Assembly: GCA_021324795.1 (NCBI GenBank)
Contig: JAJPIK010000067.1
Coordinates: 1 to 64,000, forward strand
Source: Chloroflexota bacterium
GTDB taxonomy: Bacteria > Chloroflexota > UBA6077 > FW602-bin22 > CADDYW01
DNA length: 64,000 nt
Direction: 5' to 3'
The position numbers and the translations under genes were made by a program. This document shows, piece after piece, positions 1 to 9,524 of this stretch (its first letter is position 1; every line of letters starts with the position of its first letter). The notes under the pieces are model-generated. The model was not told the DNA's origin. It did no database searches and saw only the letters and a list, made by a program, of their open reading frames with translations.

Positions 1-43
1 CGGTTTAGGAAACCGCTGCTCTATCCGCCTGAGCTACAGGGGC
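1..43 (-). tRNA. tRNA-Arg(CCT), 3' part cut off by window edge
   Basis: On the minus strand the 5' half of a tRNA can be folded. The acceptor strand GCCCCTG lies at 43-37, the D stem GCTC/GAGC follows, and the anticodon stem starts GCGGT with loop TTCCTAA, giving anticodon CCT (arginine). The variable loop, T arm and 3' acceptor strand lie beyond position 1. Identity rests on the readable anticodon; only the missing half prevents a full check. Confidence 0.9.
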
Positions 44-286
44 TTGATTGCTGCGAGTGATGGGCGAAGCGAGAGGTACTCGCCACCTTCCTAGCTCATA
101 GGAAAGACCTTGCTTTATAGCGTACCATTCTCAACCAGCTTCGTCAAAACTGACGGGCACACTTTCGCTTGGTAGTCGAGAATCGCTCGCTTGGCGAGTT
201 GACTGAAGCCGTTGCCAATTTCGAGGAAGCAAACGATAATGAGACGGGCCGCCGTTGGGTGGCTACTTTCGCCAGGGAGGGCGCTG

Positions 287-685
287 ATGCTCGCACCCTT
301 CGTTCTCAATTCCGAAATGCTGACCGCGCGGGTCGCCGAGATCAAGGAGCGGAAAGGACCACCGCCGTGGGCTGAGCGGATCGTGTCGACTGATGAATTT
401 TATGTCACGGTCATCTATCAGGCACCAGGACATGAAAATGATTACCACTACCATGAGCACGATGAGGCCTGGGTGATTCTGGAAGGCGAACTGGCCTGGC
501 ATTACGAGCACGCTCCGGAGCCGCACCGGGTGAAGGCTGGCGATATCGTCTATGCACCGAAGAACCTCTGGCATCATATCGAAGTGCTGGGCGATAAGCC
601 AGCGATTCGCATCGGTATCACTGCCGCCGGCGAGTATCACCGCTACGATCGTCCAGGCTGTAAGCGGGTCGAGCAAAAGGGCTAA
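287..685 (+). CDS. cupin-domain protein
   Basis: A 132-residue single-domain cupin. The first motif shows HYHEHDEAWVILEGE (two histidines and a glutamate as metal ligands), and the second shows GDIVYAPKNLWHHIE with a further histidine, so a metal-binding double-stranded beta-helix is expected. The frame is open from 212, but the ATG at 287 has a GGAGG about seven bases upstream and removes an unlikely basic leader. The gene stands alone between the tRNA and a convergent operon. Cupins of this size include sugar epimerases, dioxygenases and storage-like proteins; the sequence does not decide among them. Confidence 0.85.
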   Translation: MLAPFVLNSEMLTARVAEIKERKGPPPWAERIVSTDEFYVTVIYQAPGHENDYHYHEHDEAWVILEGELAWHYEHAPEPHRVKAGDIVYAPKNLWHHIEVLGDKPAIRIGITAAGEYHRYDRPGCKRVEQKG

Positions 686-769
686 GGGCTAGAGGCTGAG
701 AGCGCAGGCATCTTACCTGCTCAGACGGAGGAGGGCAGGGAGGCTAGGTCCTAGCCTGTCCTCAAACCC

Positions 770-2197
770 CTAGTCTGGCAAGTGAAAGAACCGCTTCTGG
801 CGGCGGACGAGTTCGCCGAGGGCTTCGCGGATGTCTCGTTCGTTGCGGACGTCGATGCGCTCGACTAAGCAGCCGGCTTGGCGTAGCTCTTCTTCGAGCT
901 CGACTAGCCTTATGGTATCGTCACCGATCATGGTGACCCGCCGCGCCTGACGGGCTTCGTCGACGCGGAAGCCCACCGTTGGCTGGAAGACGCTGACGTA
1001 TTCGAGGGCGCCGGCCATCATCTGGCGCGGGGTCCACTCGTTGCTCGGGCTATTGGAGAATGACTGAAACAACAGGTAATGGTCGATCAGTCGTCCACCG
1101 GTGGCTGATTCTGCGAGTTCTGCGTTTCCTGAAACTTCGACTGGGCTTGTTTCCATGGTGGGCGCATCCGCCTCGACGGTCACTGCCGACTCCGGCGGGC
1201 GGCGCGGATGCTTTGGCAGCCCTTTGATGGCCTCGACTGCTAGAAGGCGACTTCCGTCACGCCTGTACCAGGCATGAAAATCGACCGGATCGCCATCGCC
1301 AGCGTTCAGTGTCCAGAACGCAACGTTGAAGAGGTATGGGGGAAGCTTATCGTCGAGGGCCATCTGGGCAATAGTCGCGGAGCGCTCGGCGTGGAGAGTT
1401 TCGTCGACCCGGGGAAAGCTCGCATGGTTCTGTGTACCGGGCACTAAGCCGGTTTCGCCGGCAATCAGCGGGAGTGAATCGCCAAGCTGGCGGCGAACCA
1501 CGGCATTGTACCACTCGAAGAGGCGAAAGCCGCGATGATCTTCGGAGTCAACCGGCGTGGTGTAGGGACGGACCCCCGGCCAACGCGTTGGTCCGCCCTG
1601 GCCCCATTCGAGTGGCAGGTTGCTCGCGTAGTTGTGAATACAAATCCCCAGCCGATCGATAATGGCCGCGGGCGCTCCGCGGGCAACGTCATTGAGAAGC
1701 TGCTCCAGGAACGAGAGGTCCCAGTAATGGCCGCCTGGAGCGAGTGGGCTGAGCAGTGGGAAGAGACCCGCGTTGGCAATCAGTCCCAGCACGGGGAGGA
1801 GAAGCTCGGCGAATCGCTTGGGAAGATTAGGCTGATTCCACTCAACAATCGCCCACTCGGTCGCGAGGTTGGGTTCTTGATACAGATGCATGTAGTGAAC
1901 GCCAGCGCTAGCATACTCCCGACAGAGCTCACCGAAAGCGCTTGGATCGACGGTACGGATCGGTCGGACCACGACACGAATGACTGGCTCGATACCATGG
2001 GTGATGAGCTCACGCAGGAATGTCACGGGAACCGGCCGATCGAGTGTCGACGGTAGGACCAGCCAGCTTGCACCGAGCTGGCTGAGCTCATCGATCCAGA
2101 AGCGAATTGCTTCGTCTTGATATTCGCAGGTGTCGCTGCAGAAGTTGAAACCGATCCCAGTATCGTTGATCGGCCGTGGGTAGTCACGTAGGTTCAT
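770..2197 (-). CDS. glycoside hydrolase-like TIM-barrel protein
   Basis: A 475-residue protein whose first roughly 330 residues read like a clan-A glycoside hydrolase barrel. Strand-like segments carry conserved acids, including LYQEPNL (acid/base position, with Gln in place of the usual Asn before Glu) and LIAGETGL (nucleophile position). The C-terminal part, after a low-complexity linker, is a separate alpha/beta-looking region of unknown function. The ATG at 2197 is preceded by GAGG and lies four bases after the stop of the TPR gene; the frame also opens earlier, inside that gene. No signal peptide is visible, so it is probably cytoplasmic. Family and substrate are not recognised. Its operon partners suggest a shared role with the inactivated protease-like protein. 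Confidence 0.75.
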   Translation of the reverse strand: MNLRDYPRPINDTGIGFNFCSDTCEYQDEAIRFWIDELSQLGASWLVLPSTLDRPVPVTFLRELITHGIEPVIRVVVRPIRTVDPSAFGELCREYASAGVHYMHLYQEPNLATEWAIVEWNQPNLPKRFAELLLPVLGLIANAGLFPLLSPLAPGGHYWDLSFLEQLLNDVARGAPAAIIDRLGICIHNYASNLPLEWGQGGPTRWPGVRPYTTPVDSEDHRGFRLFEWYNAVVRRQLGDSLPLIAGETGLVPGTQNHASFPRVDETLHAERSATIAQMALDDKLPPYLFNVAFWTLNAGDGDPVDFHAWYRRDGSRLLAVEAIKGLPKHPRRPPESAVTVEADAPTMETSPVEVSGNAELAESATGGRLIDHYLLFQSFSNSPSNEWTPRQMMAGALEYVSVFQPTVGFRVDEARQARRVTMIGDDTIRLVELEEELRQAGCLVERIDVRNERDIREALGELVRRQKRFFHLPD

Positions 2198-2201
2198 CGC
2201 G

Positions 2202-4760
2202 CTACCTCGAGACGACGGTCTTGAGAATACTGCCGGCATCGTCCAGGGTCACGTGGACGAGCTGGGCAATTCGACCACCGTCTTCCGTTGGGATTTCTTT
2301 GCGAGCGGTAACCTCGGTCATCTCGGCTACCGTCGTGGCACGTCCATCCAACTCGCGATGACCACGATGAAGGCAGGAACCAAGGCAGGTGACGCGCCGG
2401 ATTGTCCGAACCGAGCCACTTGCAACGTCCGGGGTTAGTTTGAGAGCAAGCTCGATCGCGGAACGGAGGAGGGCCGGCGAAGCTACCTTTCCGTTTGGCG
2501 GTGTCTTGCTTTGGTTACAGAGCAGACTTACGTTCGGAAGCACATCCTCTGCTTCGTCATCGCCCATTGGCTGATAGAGCGCGCAGAGTGGATCGCCATA
2601 GAGGACGAATTCGAGAAGTGTCTTTTGGTCGTCTCCGTCGAGGAACCCTTGCCGCTCCATGACGCTTTGCACGTATTGGCGCCGTGCTCTCTGCAGCGCC
2701 GACCCAATCCAATCACCGCGCTGGACGTTATCCCAAAAGAGCTGAGCGAGCAAGTCGGATGCTTCGAGTGGAGGCTGGGCCGCTCCATAACTTCCCACGG
2801 TCGCTCCGACGAAAGCTGCTGCCCCCTCGCTCAGGAAGCGCAACGACAGCGAATGCGCGCTACTCTTTGAAAAGATATGTGCACTATAGTTGGCGTTGCT
2901 GAAGACGACCGGCGCGTTGAGATCGGAAGCCGACAATTGATCAGGGGTCAATACCACCGGTAGATGCTCCTCCTCACCGGCTCCTGGCAAATCCTGACCG
3001 TACCACGCTGGCCGATCGGGAACGCCATGCAAATTGAAGTGAAGCAGACGACGTCCGGCCAAGAGCCGCGCGTCCATTTCGCTCGCCAGCGTCGGCGGAC
3101 TAGCCCGAAAGAGCGTCTCTGGTCCGAACGATGCCAGGGTTTGTTCGGTCGTCTCGCGCCAAGCCGCGGTAGTGCAGGCGAAGCCGATTGCGTTCGATTT
3201 TCCAAGGCCGAGCGCACCAAGCGCAAACCGGCCGGCCCGGACGAAGCTCAAACCATTTGTCGAAATCGTCGGCTTGCGACGAACTTCGAGCAGGGTATCG
3301 ATCTGGCGCAGTAATAGGCCAAGATTGCCCCCAGCACCATCCGGTAATCGACCGATCGCCAGATCGGGAGCGTAGATCGAGCCACCTGGCCGAACAGCGT
3401 ATGGATTATCCGTGGGTACCGTGGGATCGTCGTCATCCGCGGGATTCGGCAGATGAAAGAATGGGACGATGTCGTCGCCGCCTAGGATCAAGAGAGCGGT
3501 TACTTTGGCATGATCGCGCTCGTTCACCTCGATAAGCCGATCAATCGCTCGCTTGATTTGCTCGCAATCCACCATTGAAACGGTATCCAGACCATGCTGT
3601 CCCATACTCGCCGGATCGTCGACAAAGACGGTGACTACTTCGAGACCATCCTCGCCAAGCTCACGTGCGACCGTCTGCATCCGTCGGCCCAAGCGTTGAA
3701 AACCGTCGTAGCCGTACCGTGAAACGAGCGGTCCTCGGCAGCTCACCGCTAGGACGCGACCCAGGATGGATTGGCCATGCTCGACGTAGGTGGTGCTCGC
3801 CGACGAATCCTCGTCCTGGCCGAGCGAAGCGAAGGCCAGCGGCTTTCTCGACCGTGCTGAATTATGCCCGGCCGACATGAGGTCGGTTGGGGGCGGGTCA
3901 GATGGGGCCCATTCCGCGTCAGCGTCGTCGTCGACCATCGCGGGTAGCACCCCGAGCGCTGCTTCAACCTCGGTCGGGGTTCTCGTCAACTCGCTGGGCA
4001 GGTCGAGGTTCAGATCAAAGGACAGAATCGGTGGGTGCACGCTCGTCCCACGAAACAGCGCCTGTGCCACCGTCGCACTGGGATCGCTGGCAAAGGCCTG
4101 ATGCAGCATTTCAAGGCCAAGTAGCTCCCGCTCGGGATCGCTGGTCAGAAGGTGCCCGTAGATCAAGCGCACCTTCTGGAAACGCGGATGGCGTGCCAGA
4201 AGCTGCCGAGCGGCTCGTTCGGCGTCACGAAATCGCTCGGCTCGCCAAAGCGCCTCGAGCCTTCCCAGGAGCAAATAAACATCACCGGGGCGAGTGATCA
4301 TTAATCGGCTAACCGCGTCGAGGGCTCGATCGAGATCTCCGTGCCTTAGCTGCCAGCGAATGACGGCAACCGCCGGGGCCGGGTTGAGTTCGTCAGGGCT
4401 GCCGGGTCGCTGCGCATACAATTGCAGTAAGCTATCGCGAACTTCAGCATTGCTCGGACTCAGCTCGTAGGCACGCTCGAACGCCCGGACGGCCGCGTCA
4501 AGCCGTCCCGCGCTGCTGTGGAGAACCCCAGTCGCGCTCAATGCGAGGACATTCTCCGGATCCAGATCGAGAACGTAGTCGAAATGCTGGCGCGCTTCAT
4601 CAAAGTTACCGAGCTCGAGAAGAGCCTGGCCAAGGAGTCGTCGGGCGTGCAAGTCACCCGGATATGATTCGAGCACGTGCTCGCAAAGATCCCGGGCGTA
4701 GTCAATCACTCCCACACGGATCGCTAGATCGGCTCTCCGGAGAACGTCGCGTAACTTCAC
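2202..4760 (-). CDS. TPR protein with inactive C25 (gingipain/caspase)-like domain
   Basis: 852 residues. Residues 1 to about 230 are tetratricopeptide-like helical repeats, such as ALLELGNFDEARQHFDYVLD. After a linker comes an alpha/beta region resembling peptidase family C25 and CHAT domains: LLILGGDDIVPFF followed by TDNPYA, then the catalytic-His segment HFNLHG (His578). At the expected cysteine, normally SNAC-x-SA, the protein has SNANYSA with Asn624 encoded by AAC, so the nucleophile is missing. It starts with GTG in a GTGA overlap with the upstream 61-aa gene, indicating translational coupling, and the TIM-barrel gene follows directly. No signal peptide is seen. A scaffold or pseudoprotease role is inference; domain assignment is by motif reading only. 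Confidence 0.8.
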   Translation of the reverse strand: MKLRDVLRRADLAIRVGVIDYARDLCEHVLESYPGDLHARRLLGQALLELGNFDEARQHFDYVLDLDPENVLALSATGVLHSSAGRLDAAVRAFERAYELSPSNAEVRDSLLQLYAQRPGSPDELNPAPAVAVIRWQLRHGDLDRALDAVSRLMITRPGDVYLLLGRLEALWRAERFRDAERAARQLLARHPRFQKVRLIYGHLLTSDPERELLGLEMLHQAFASDPSATVAQALFRGTSVHPPILSFDLNLDLPSELTRTPTEVEAALGVLPAMVDDDADAEWAPSDPPPTDLMSAGHNSARSRKPLAFASLGQDEDSSASTTYVEHGQSILGRVLAVSCRGPLVSRYGYDGFQRLGRRMQTVARELGEDGLEVVTVFVDDPASMGQHGLDTVSMVDCEQIKRAIDRLIEVNERDHAKVTALLILGGDDIVPFFHLPNPADDDDPTVPTDNPYAVRPGGSIYAPDLAIGRLPDGAGGNLGLLLRQIDTLLEVRRKPTISTNGLSFVRAGRFALGALGLGKSNAIGFACTTAAWRETTEQTLASFGPETLFRASPPTLASEMDARLLAGRRLLHFNLHGVPDRPAWYGQDLPGAGEEEHLPVVLTPDQLSASDLNAPVVFSNANYSAHIFSKSSAHSLSLRFLSEGAAAFVGATVGSYGAAQPPLEASDLLAQLFWDNVQRGDWIGSALQRARRQYVQSVMERQGFLDGDDQKTLLEFVLYGDPLCALYQPMGDDEAEDVLPNVSLLCNQSKTPPNGKVASPALLRSAIELALKLTPDVASGSVRTIRRVTCLGSCLHRGHRELDGRATTVAEMTEVTARKEIPTEDGGRIAQLVHVTLDDAGSILKTVVSR

Positions 4761-4942
4761 CGCTTCTTCAAACCTCGTGTGATCAGCGCCAGCGTGGCCG
4801 CGGCCGTCAACTGTAAATAGGTATCCGCGAAGTCTGGCTTGAGTTCACTGCTCGCTACAGCTCGGCGACCGCGTCCTCCTGGCGCTTCAATAACTTCAAA
4901 ATTACCCCTGGGGAAGAGGGCAGCAGAGAGGTCGGCCAACAT
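4757..4942 (-). CDS. small hypothetical protein, 61 aa, coupled to TPR gene
   Basis: A 61-residue protein, first gene of the three-gene minus-strand operon. Its TGA overlaps the GTG of the TPR/C25-like gene by four bases (GTGA), the main evidence that it is translated. The N-terminal half is mixed and the C-terminal half (DTYLQLTAAATLALITRGLKKR region) could be one amphipathic or short hydrophobic helix. An AAGG-like sequence lies upstream of the ATG. No family is recognised. Being conserved next to the pseudoprotease would be the first thing that gives it meaning. Confidence 0.6.
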   Translation of the reverse strand: MLADLSAALFPRGNFEVIEAPGGRGRRAVASSELKPDFADTYLQLTAAATLALITRGLKKR

Positions 4943-5013
4943 CTGCCTTCGAATCTAGTGTTACATTAGGAGTGGACAGAAAGCGCGTCAAGCGAGAGAG
5001 TCGTTAGAAGAGG

Positions 5014-6504
5014 CTAGGTAATGACCTGCAGACTGATGCGGTGGTAGCCAGTCGCGCCATTGGGGAAAGGGGCCGCGCGGCGGTCAGTCTGTACTTGACC
5101 AGTTCCATCCGTAGCGCGCGCCACCAGCGGGTAACGACCTGGTCGCGGTGGCTGCCAGCGTACCGACCAAAACGTCCACGTTTGTAGACCAAGCGAGGGC
5201 TGTAGAGTCGTCGGCAGCCAGGTCGAACCGCCGTCGGTTGAAAGCTCCACCTGTTTGATACCCCGAGCTCCCGCGAAAGCCACTCCACCAACTAAAACGC
5301 CGCTTAATCGCACGATCGAGCCATCAGCCGGGAAATCGATTCTGCTCATCGTCTGGACTATGGCCTGGCTCGACCAGCCTTGGCCCTCCCAATAGCCAAT
5401 CGGCGCCGATTTGGCGACCTGGATACCGGTCAGCCACTTGGGATTTTTCATACCATAGGTCCCCGTGTTCAAAACGCGCAAAGGGAATCCGTGCTTGTCG
5501 GGCAACTGCTCGCCGTCGAGCAAATAGACGAGAAGGGTGTTAGGGTCCATCGCTGTGGCAAGTGGCATCGTTTCGCTGTATCCGTCGGCGCTGCTAAAGT
5601 ATAGCTTCGTGGCACTGCTGAGCACGCCAGCCTTCTGGAGCACGTCTGCCAAGCGGACGCCAGTCCAGCGTCCGGTACTCATCAGGTTGCCTCCGACGTC
5701 GTTGGAGATGCACTCAAGCGTGCGCGTCGTCTCTTGCCTAGGCATCGCGCGCACATCGTCGTAGGTGAGCACTAATGTCTGATCGACCATGCCACCAACG
5801 GTAAGTCGCCAGGTCGACAGATTCACCTGGGGATCGACAAGGTTCTTTGAGACAACGTAGAAGTCATTGACCGGGGTGATTGGCGTGGGCCACTGCGGCC
5901 CAATGTTAGCCAATCCACCGGTCTGCTCACCGCTCCCTGGTAGCGAAGGCACCACCCCGATCACCATTTTCCCCAGAACTGCCGAGGCGAGCAAGCTAAG
6001 GGCACTGCCCACGAGTAGCCGACGCCCAGTGCTCGTCTCGACCAGACTGGCGCATTTGGTTGGAGAACTATCCGATGCATCGAGCACGGATTCGTGGCGG
6101 TAGAACGCGAGCACCAGAGCGTAGCCGAGGTATGCCAGCAGCGTAGCCAGCGCGACTCCGAAGTCACCAGCGAAGACTCCCTGGCCAGCCACCGGCAGCA
6201 CGAATAAGCCGGTGAAAAGCCAGAAGATGCCCCCCACGACAAATGGTCTGGGCCAACGGTCCACGACGACGCCGCCGACCCCGGCGAGGATGAGCTGGCC
6301 AACCAGCAATCCCACGAAGAGCAGCGGCTTTCCTAGGTAGAGCAGATGGTCGAGCACGAACGAAAAGATTGGACCGGGCATCAGCAAGACCAATCGGTCC
6401 TGTACCAGCTCAGGGAGCGTGGGAACTCCTGCGACAATCCGTCCGAGCAGTTCGACGACCAAGAACACACTGCCCGCAGCAAAACCGATCAAAAATCCGC
6501 GCAT
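5014..6504 (-). CDS. membrane-anchored sulfite-oxidase-like molybdopterin oxidoreductase
   Basis: 496 residues. The first half holds four to five transmembrane segments and a short cytoplasmic loop. A sulfite-oxidase-fold molybdopterin domain follows from about residue 195, with the molybdenum-ligating cysteine in TLECISNDVGGNLMSTGRWTGV (Cys265). The C-terminal part (about 400-496) matches the Mo-co dimerisation domain. The enzyme would sit outside the membrane and pass electrons to it. The ATG has GGAGG nine bases upstream. Substrate is unknown: sulfite, methionine sulfoxide (MsrP/YedY-type) and others are possible. It lies downstream of the copper and disulfide genes on the same strand with only short gaps. 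Confidence 0.88.
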   Translation of the reverse strand: MRGFLIGFAAGSVFLVVELLGRIVAGVPTLPELVQDRLVLLMPGPIFSFVLDHLLYLGKPLLFVGLLVGQLILAGVGGVVVDRWPRPFVVGGIFWLFTGLFVLPVAGQGVFAGDFGVALATLLAYLGYALVLAFYRHESVLDASDSSPTKCASLVETSTGRRLLVGSALSLLASAVLGKMVIGVVPSLPGSGEQTGGLANIGPQWPTPITPVNDFYVVSKNLVDPQVNLSTWRLTVGGMVDQTLVLTYDDVRAMPRQETTRTLECISNDVGGNLMSTGRWTGVRLADVLQKAGVLSSATKLYFSSADGYSETMPLATAMDPNTLLVYLLDGEQLPDKHGFPLRVLNTGTYGMKNPKWLTGIQVAKSAPIGYWEGQGWSSQAIVQTMSRIDFPADGSIVRLSGVLVGGVAFAGARGIKQVELSTDGGSTWLPTTLQPSLGLQTWTFWSVRWQPPRPGRYPLVARATDGTGQVQTDRRAAPFPNGATGYHRISLQVIT

Positions 6505-6568
6505 CGTGCCTCCGGCCAGTGTTTGGCTAATGTTATCCTAGCACCGGGGAAAGGACCGGGCAATCTCG

Positions 6569-6997
6569 TCATTGGGGCCCAACCAGGGAAACCCCTGGTA
6601 TGAGCTCATCCCCAAACTCTCCCAGTCGTGCTGGGCCGAGCTCCTCGATCCGGGTGCGGGCACGTTCGGCGTCGGCGATGAGACGACTGACGTCCACGCC
6701 CTGGCAGACCGGTTGAAACCACCTGAGTAACCGAAGGCCGGTCGACAGCTTTGTGACCGCGCCGTGGTAATTACCACGGCGCAGATGGTAGATGCCAACC
6801 CCAACCAGCAGTATGCCCTGGTAGAGATAACGGACCGGATCTCGTTCGGCCCGCCAGAGGATCTCGAGAGTCTCGTGCTGCTCGAAGAACTCTCTCCGAT
6901 TGAATTGCTCAATACCGCGAAGCAAGAGCTCCGGTGGCGGCTCTCCGCAACACTGGGTCTGAAACGGACCGTAGCGTTCAGGGTGGTTGACTGCCAT
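6569..6997 (-). CDS. DUF309 family protein
   Basis: A 142-residue helical protein with the family signature FNRREFFEQHETLEILWRAE and a following LYQGILLVGVGIYHL, typical of DUF309 (PF03745). The function is not established. I use the ATG at 6997, which has CAGGT upstream; the frame opens earlier at 7063, but that start would overlap the preceding gene. It sits between a CopC-CopD fusion and the molybdoenzyme, apparently in one transcription unit. Confidence 0.82.
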   Translation of the reverse strand: MAVNHPERYGPFQTQCCGEPPPELLLRGIEQFNRREFFEQHETLEILWRAERDPVRYLYQGILLVGVGIYHLRRGNYHGAVTKLSTGLRLLRWFQPVCQGVDVSRLIADAERARTRIEELGPARLGEFGDELIPGVSLVGPQ

Positions 6998-7055
6998 GGC
7001 ATTTACCTGATCGAGTTTGATGCAGCGAGCGAATCCCGCTTTAGCTGGCTGATAC

Positions 7056-9524
7056 CTACACACCGGTTATTTGGTTGAAATCGAAGTAGCGATCGACCAT
7101 GAAGTGCGACGGTGCTGCCATCACTTCCTGGTAAATCAGACCATCGGCAGCGATCCATTCTTCGTAGATCGCTTGCGAAGACGGTGTGTAGAAGGAAACA
7201 ATCGTACAGCGTTGCCCATGAATGGTTCCACTTCCGACAACGATGCCACCGACACCCGTCCTCAGATAATCGAAATCACCACTTGGCCAAACGTAAGTCG
7301 GTGCTCCGGTCACTTCCTCCCCACTGACATGGGGGGTGCTGTACTGATAGACCGTATCGCCTTGATGAATGACCGTACTGCCTGACGGTGTCTGGATGGT
7401 TTCGATATCGGGCGCGACAAAAGTATACGACGAGAGGGCGATTCCACTCGCTCCGTCGCTCAAGGATTCGATCATGCGTGCGCTGTGCAAACGATCCATC
7501 GCATCGGCAGCTCGGTCGAGCAACGCTTTCGCACCGGGATCGACCGTCGCCGACCAAGTCGCGGTAATCTGAAAGGTTGTCGTCGCCGCCTCGACGCTGC
7601 CATCGTCGTGGTAAAAGAGCAGCTTCGCTCGCCAGATGCCCTCGGCACTCGGGACGAGTCCCTCTGCCGTGAATTGATCGACACCTTCTGGTTCGAGAGT
7701 GATCACATCCTCGGCACCGCCACCGAGATCGAGGGAAGTTAGCTCAAGATACGCCCGATCAACTTTCGACGGGAGAAGACTTTGCGCCTTTAATCTTGCG
7801 ACGAATCGATTCGGTCCAAGCCGGCCCGGATTGATTGTCAGGGCTACTGTCCTGCCTTGGTCAGTAGCGAGCGAAGTCTGAAATGGCGAGGATCCAAGGG
7901 CCAGCTCTCGCGTGGGGTCGACAAGGATCTGCCAGGGATTACGCGTGGGAGCTAGCGACGTGAGCAGGCCTGCACTCAGTAAGACGAGCAAGCCCACCAC
8001 TGCTTCCGACCAGAGCAAGCCGGCCCAATGGCGTGACAGAGAGGGGGTGAATCGCGCCAGCCAACGCCAGCGTGGTCGTCCCGTCGTTAGCACCGGGACG
8101 GTCACTACGTGATTGATCGTCGCGACGAACAGTAAGCCGATGAAAAACACGTGCTTGAGCAGCAAGCTCTGTCCGAAATCGGTCGAGAGGTACGGCGACG
8201 ACCCGGCCAGGTACAGCCAGGTATTATAAAGCCCGCTGAAGAGCACGATTAGCATGGCCCAGCCAGCAAGCCGCGAGAATCTGGCGACTGTCGCAATCAG
8301 CGCTTCGTGTTCTTCAGGATCTTTCGATGACAGCGCCGCCGTGGCGACTCCTGCTACCGCGGGCAATCCCCCCAGCCAGGCCGCGACGCTAACCAAATGG
8401 AGCCAATCGATCACCAAGGTGAGGGGCTTAGCGATCGCGACGAGAACCGCGGCGACGGGCAGGTACCACGTCACCTTTGTTCCCCAACCAACGGTCGACT
8501 GAATCAAACTCGCGTAAGCGAGTAAACTCCCAGCCGCGGCGTGTCCCGACCAGGCTTGGTCGGAGATCAAACCGACACCGATCGCGAGCATTGCTGTCCA
8601 CCGCCAGGGAGAAGCCTGGCCGTTCAGCCGGAATGCGACCTCCAATACCGCGGCGATTCCAAGTAAAGCCAACCTCCCGAGCCAAAGCGCCCCAAACCGG
8701 CTGCCCAATAAGACGGTGCCAAGGTTGACTGCAGGCGATGCCCCGAGAACATTCTGCACCGCAGTGAGAGTCAGCTCGTCGGACAGGCGAAGAAGCTGAC
8801 CAAGGAGCAAGGCAAGGATGGCCGCGCGGGTAAGCCAGCGCAAAGCTTCTTTATCTCTTGCCCCTCCCGTGGAAGAAGAGGTAGAGAGAAGTCCTCGCCC
8901 TGCACTGAGTCGATAGACGAACAACGCAAATGTCGCGGTGCCAAAAACGAGCGATTCCCCCAAGTAGGTAAGCCAGCGGCCCAGGATGCCGACCGATGAC
9001 GCCGCTTGTCCATTCGCCGCGCCAAGCTGCCGAGGGACGATCACCGGCGCTCGGGCAGCGACTCCGATACCAAAAGCGAAGACGCCTGCTGTGCTATGGC
9101 CATCGGCAGAGCTGACGACATGCCAGACGACAGTGTAGGTGCCCTGGGGAAGTTCAGGTCTCAGTGCTACCGATAGGTGAGTAGGCTGAGCTGGGTCCAC
9201 CTCACTGGGTTTGAGGGTGACATCGTGCCTTACTGCATCGTAGACAACCAGATTCGAGAGGTGTGGCTCCAGGGACTCGCCAAACCAGATGTCGACCTCA
9301 TTCGGAGACCGAGCGACCGTTGCGTTCGGGGCGGGCGATGATCGGACTGGATAAGCATGAGCCAGGGCGACGCTAGGCAGAAAGACGAACAGGAAGCTGG
9401 CAACGATGACTGCTGCCAGTAGGGATCTTGTGATTGCTCTGAGGTGCCGGAAAGGGGGCGAAATGCGGTTACCCTGTCTGGACCTCGGCCGATTCTGCTT
9501 TGTTCGTGGTCTCAACCCACTCAT
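7056..9524 (-). CDS. CopC-CopD fusion with extra C-terminal domain
   Basis: 822 residues. A basic N-region and hydrophobic segment end at ALA, and the mature protein would begin HAYPVRSSP (His56), the N-terminal copper ligand of CopC. The CopC domain runs to about 155 and keeps the Asp-x-His ligand pair in SSADGHSTAG. A CopD-type multi-pass membrane domain (about 180-510) follows, then an extracellular beta-rich tail of roughly 300 residues. The expected role is copper binding outside the cell and transfer across the membrane. The tail, containing two adjacent domains with HGQRCTIVSFY, is not recognised; it recalls lipoprotein-like sensors. The start overlaps the VKOR gene by 56 bases, so the true start may lie somewhat downstream at a non-ATG codon. 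Confidence 0.85.
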   Translation of the reverse strand: MSGLRPRTKQNRPRSRQGNRISPPFRHLRAITRSLLAAVIVASFLFVFLPSVALAHAYPVRSSPAPNATVARSPNEVDIWFGESLEPHLSNLVVYDAVRHDVTLKPSEVDPAQPTHLSVALRPELPQGTYTVVWHVVSSADGHSTAGVFAFGIGVAARAPVIVPRQLGAANGQAASSVGILGRWLTYLGESLVFGTATFALFVYRLSAGRGLLSTSSSTGGARDKEALRWLTRAAILALLLGQLLRLSDELTLTAVQNVLGASPAVNLGTVLLGSRFGALWLGRLALLGIAAVLEVAFRLNGQASPWRWTAMLAIGVGLISDQAWSGHAAAGSLLAYASLIQSTVGWGTKVTWYLPVAAVLVAIAKPLTLVIDWLHLVSVAAWLGGLPAVAGVATAALSSKDPEEHEALIATVARFSRLAGWAMLIVLFSGLYNTWLYLAGSSPYLSTDFGQSLLLKHVFFIGLLFVATINHVVTVPVLTTGRPRWRWLARFTPSLSRHWAGLLWSEAVVGLLVLLSAGLLTSLAPTRNPWQILVDPTRELALGSSPFQTSLATDQGRTVALTINPGRLGPNRFVARLKAQSLLPSKVDRAYLELTSLDLGGGAEDVITLEPEGVDQFTAEGLVPSAEGIWRAKLLFYHDDGSVEAATTTFQITATWSATVDPGAKALLDRAADAMDRLHSARMIESLSDGASGIALSSYTFVAPDIETIQTPSGSTVIHQGDTVYQYSTPHVSGEEVTGAPTYVWPSGDFDYLRTGVGGIVVGSGTIHGQRCTIVSFYTPSSQAIYEEWIAADGLIYQEVMAAPSHFMVDRYFDFNQITGV

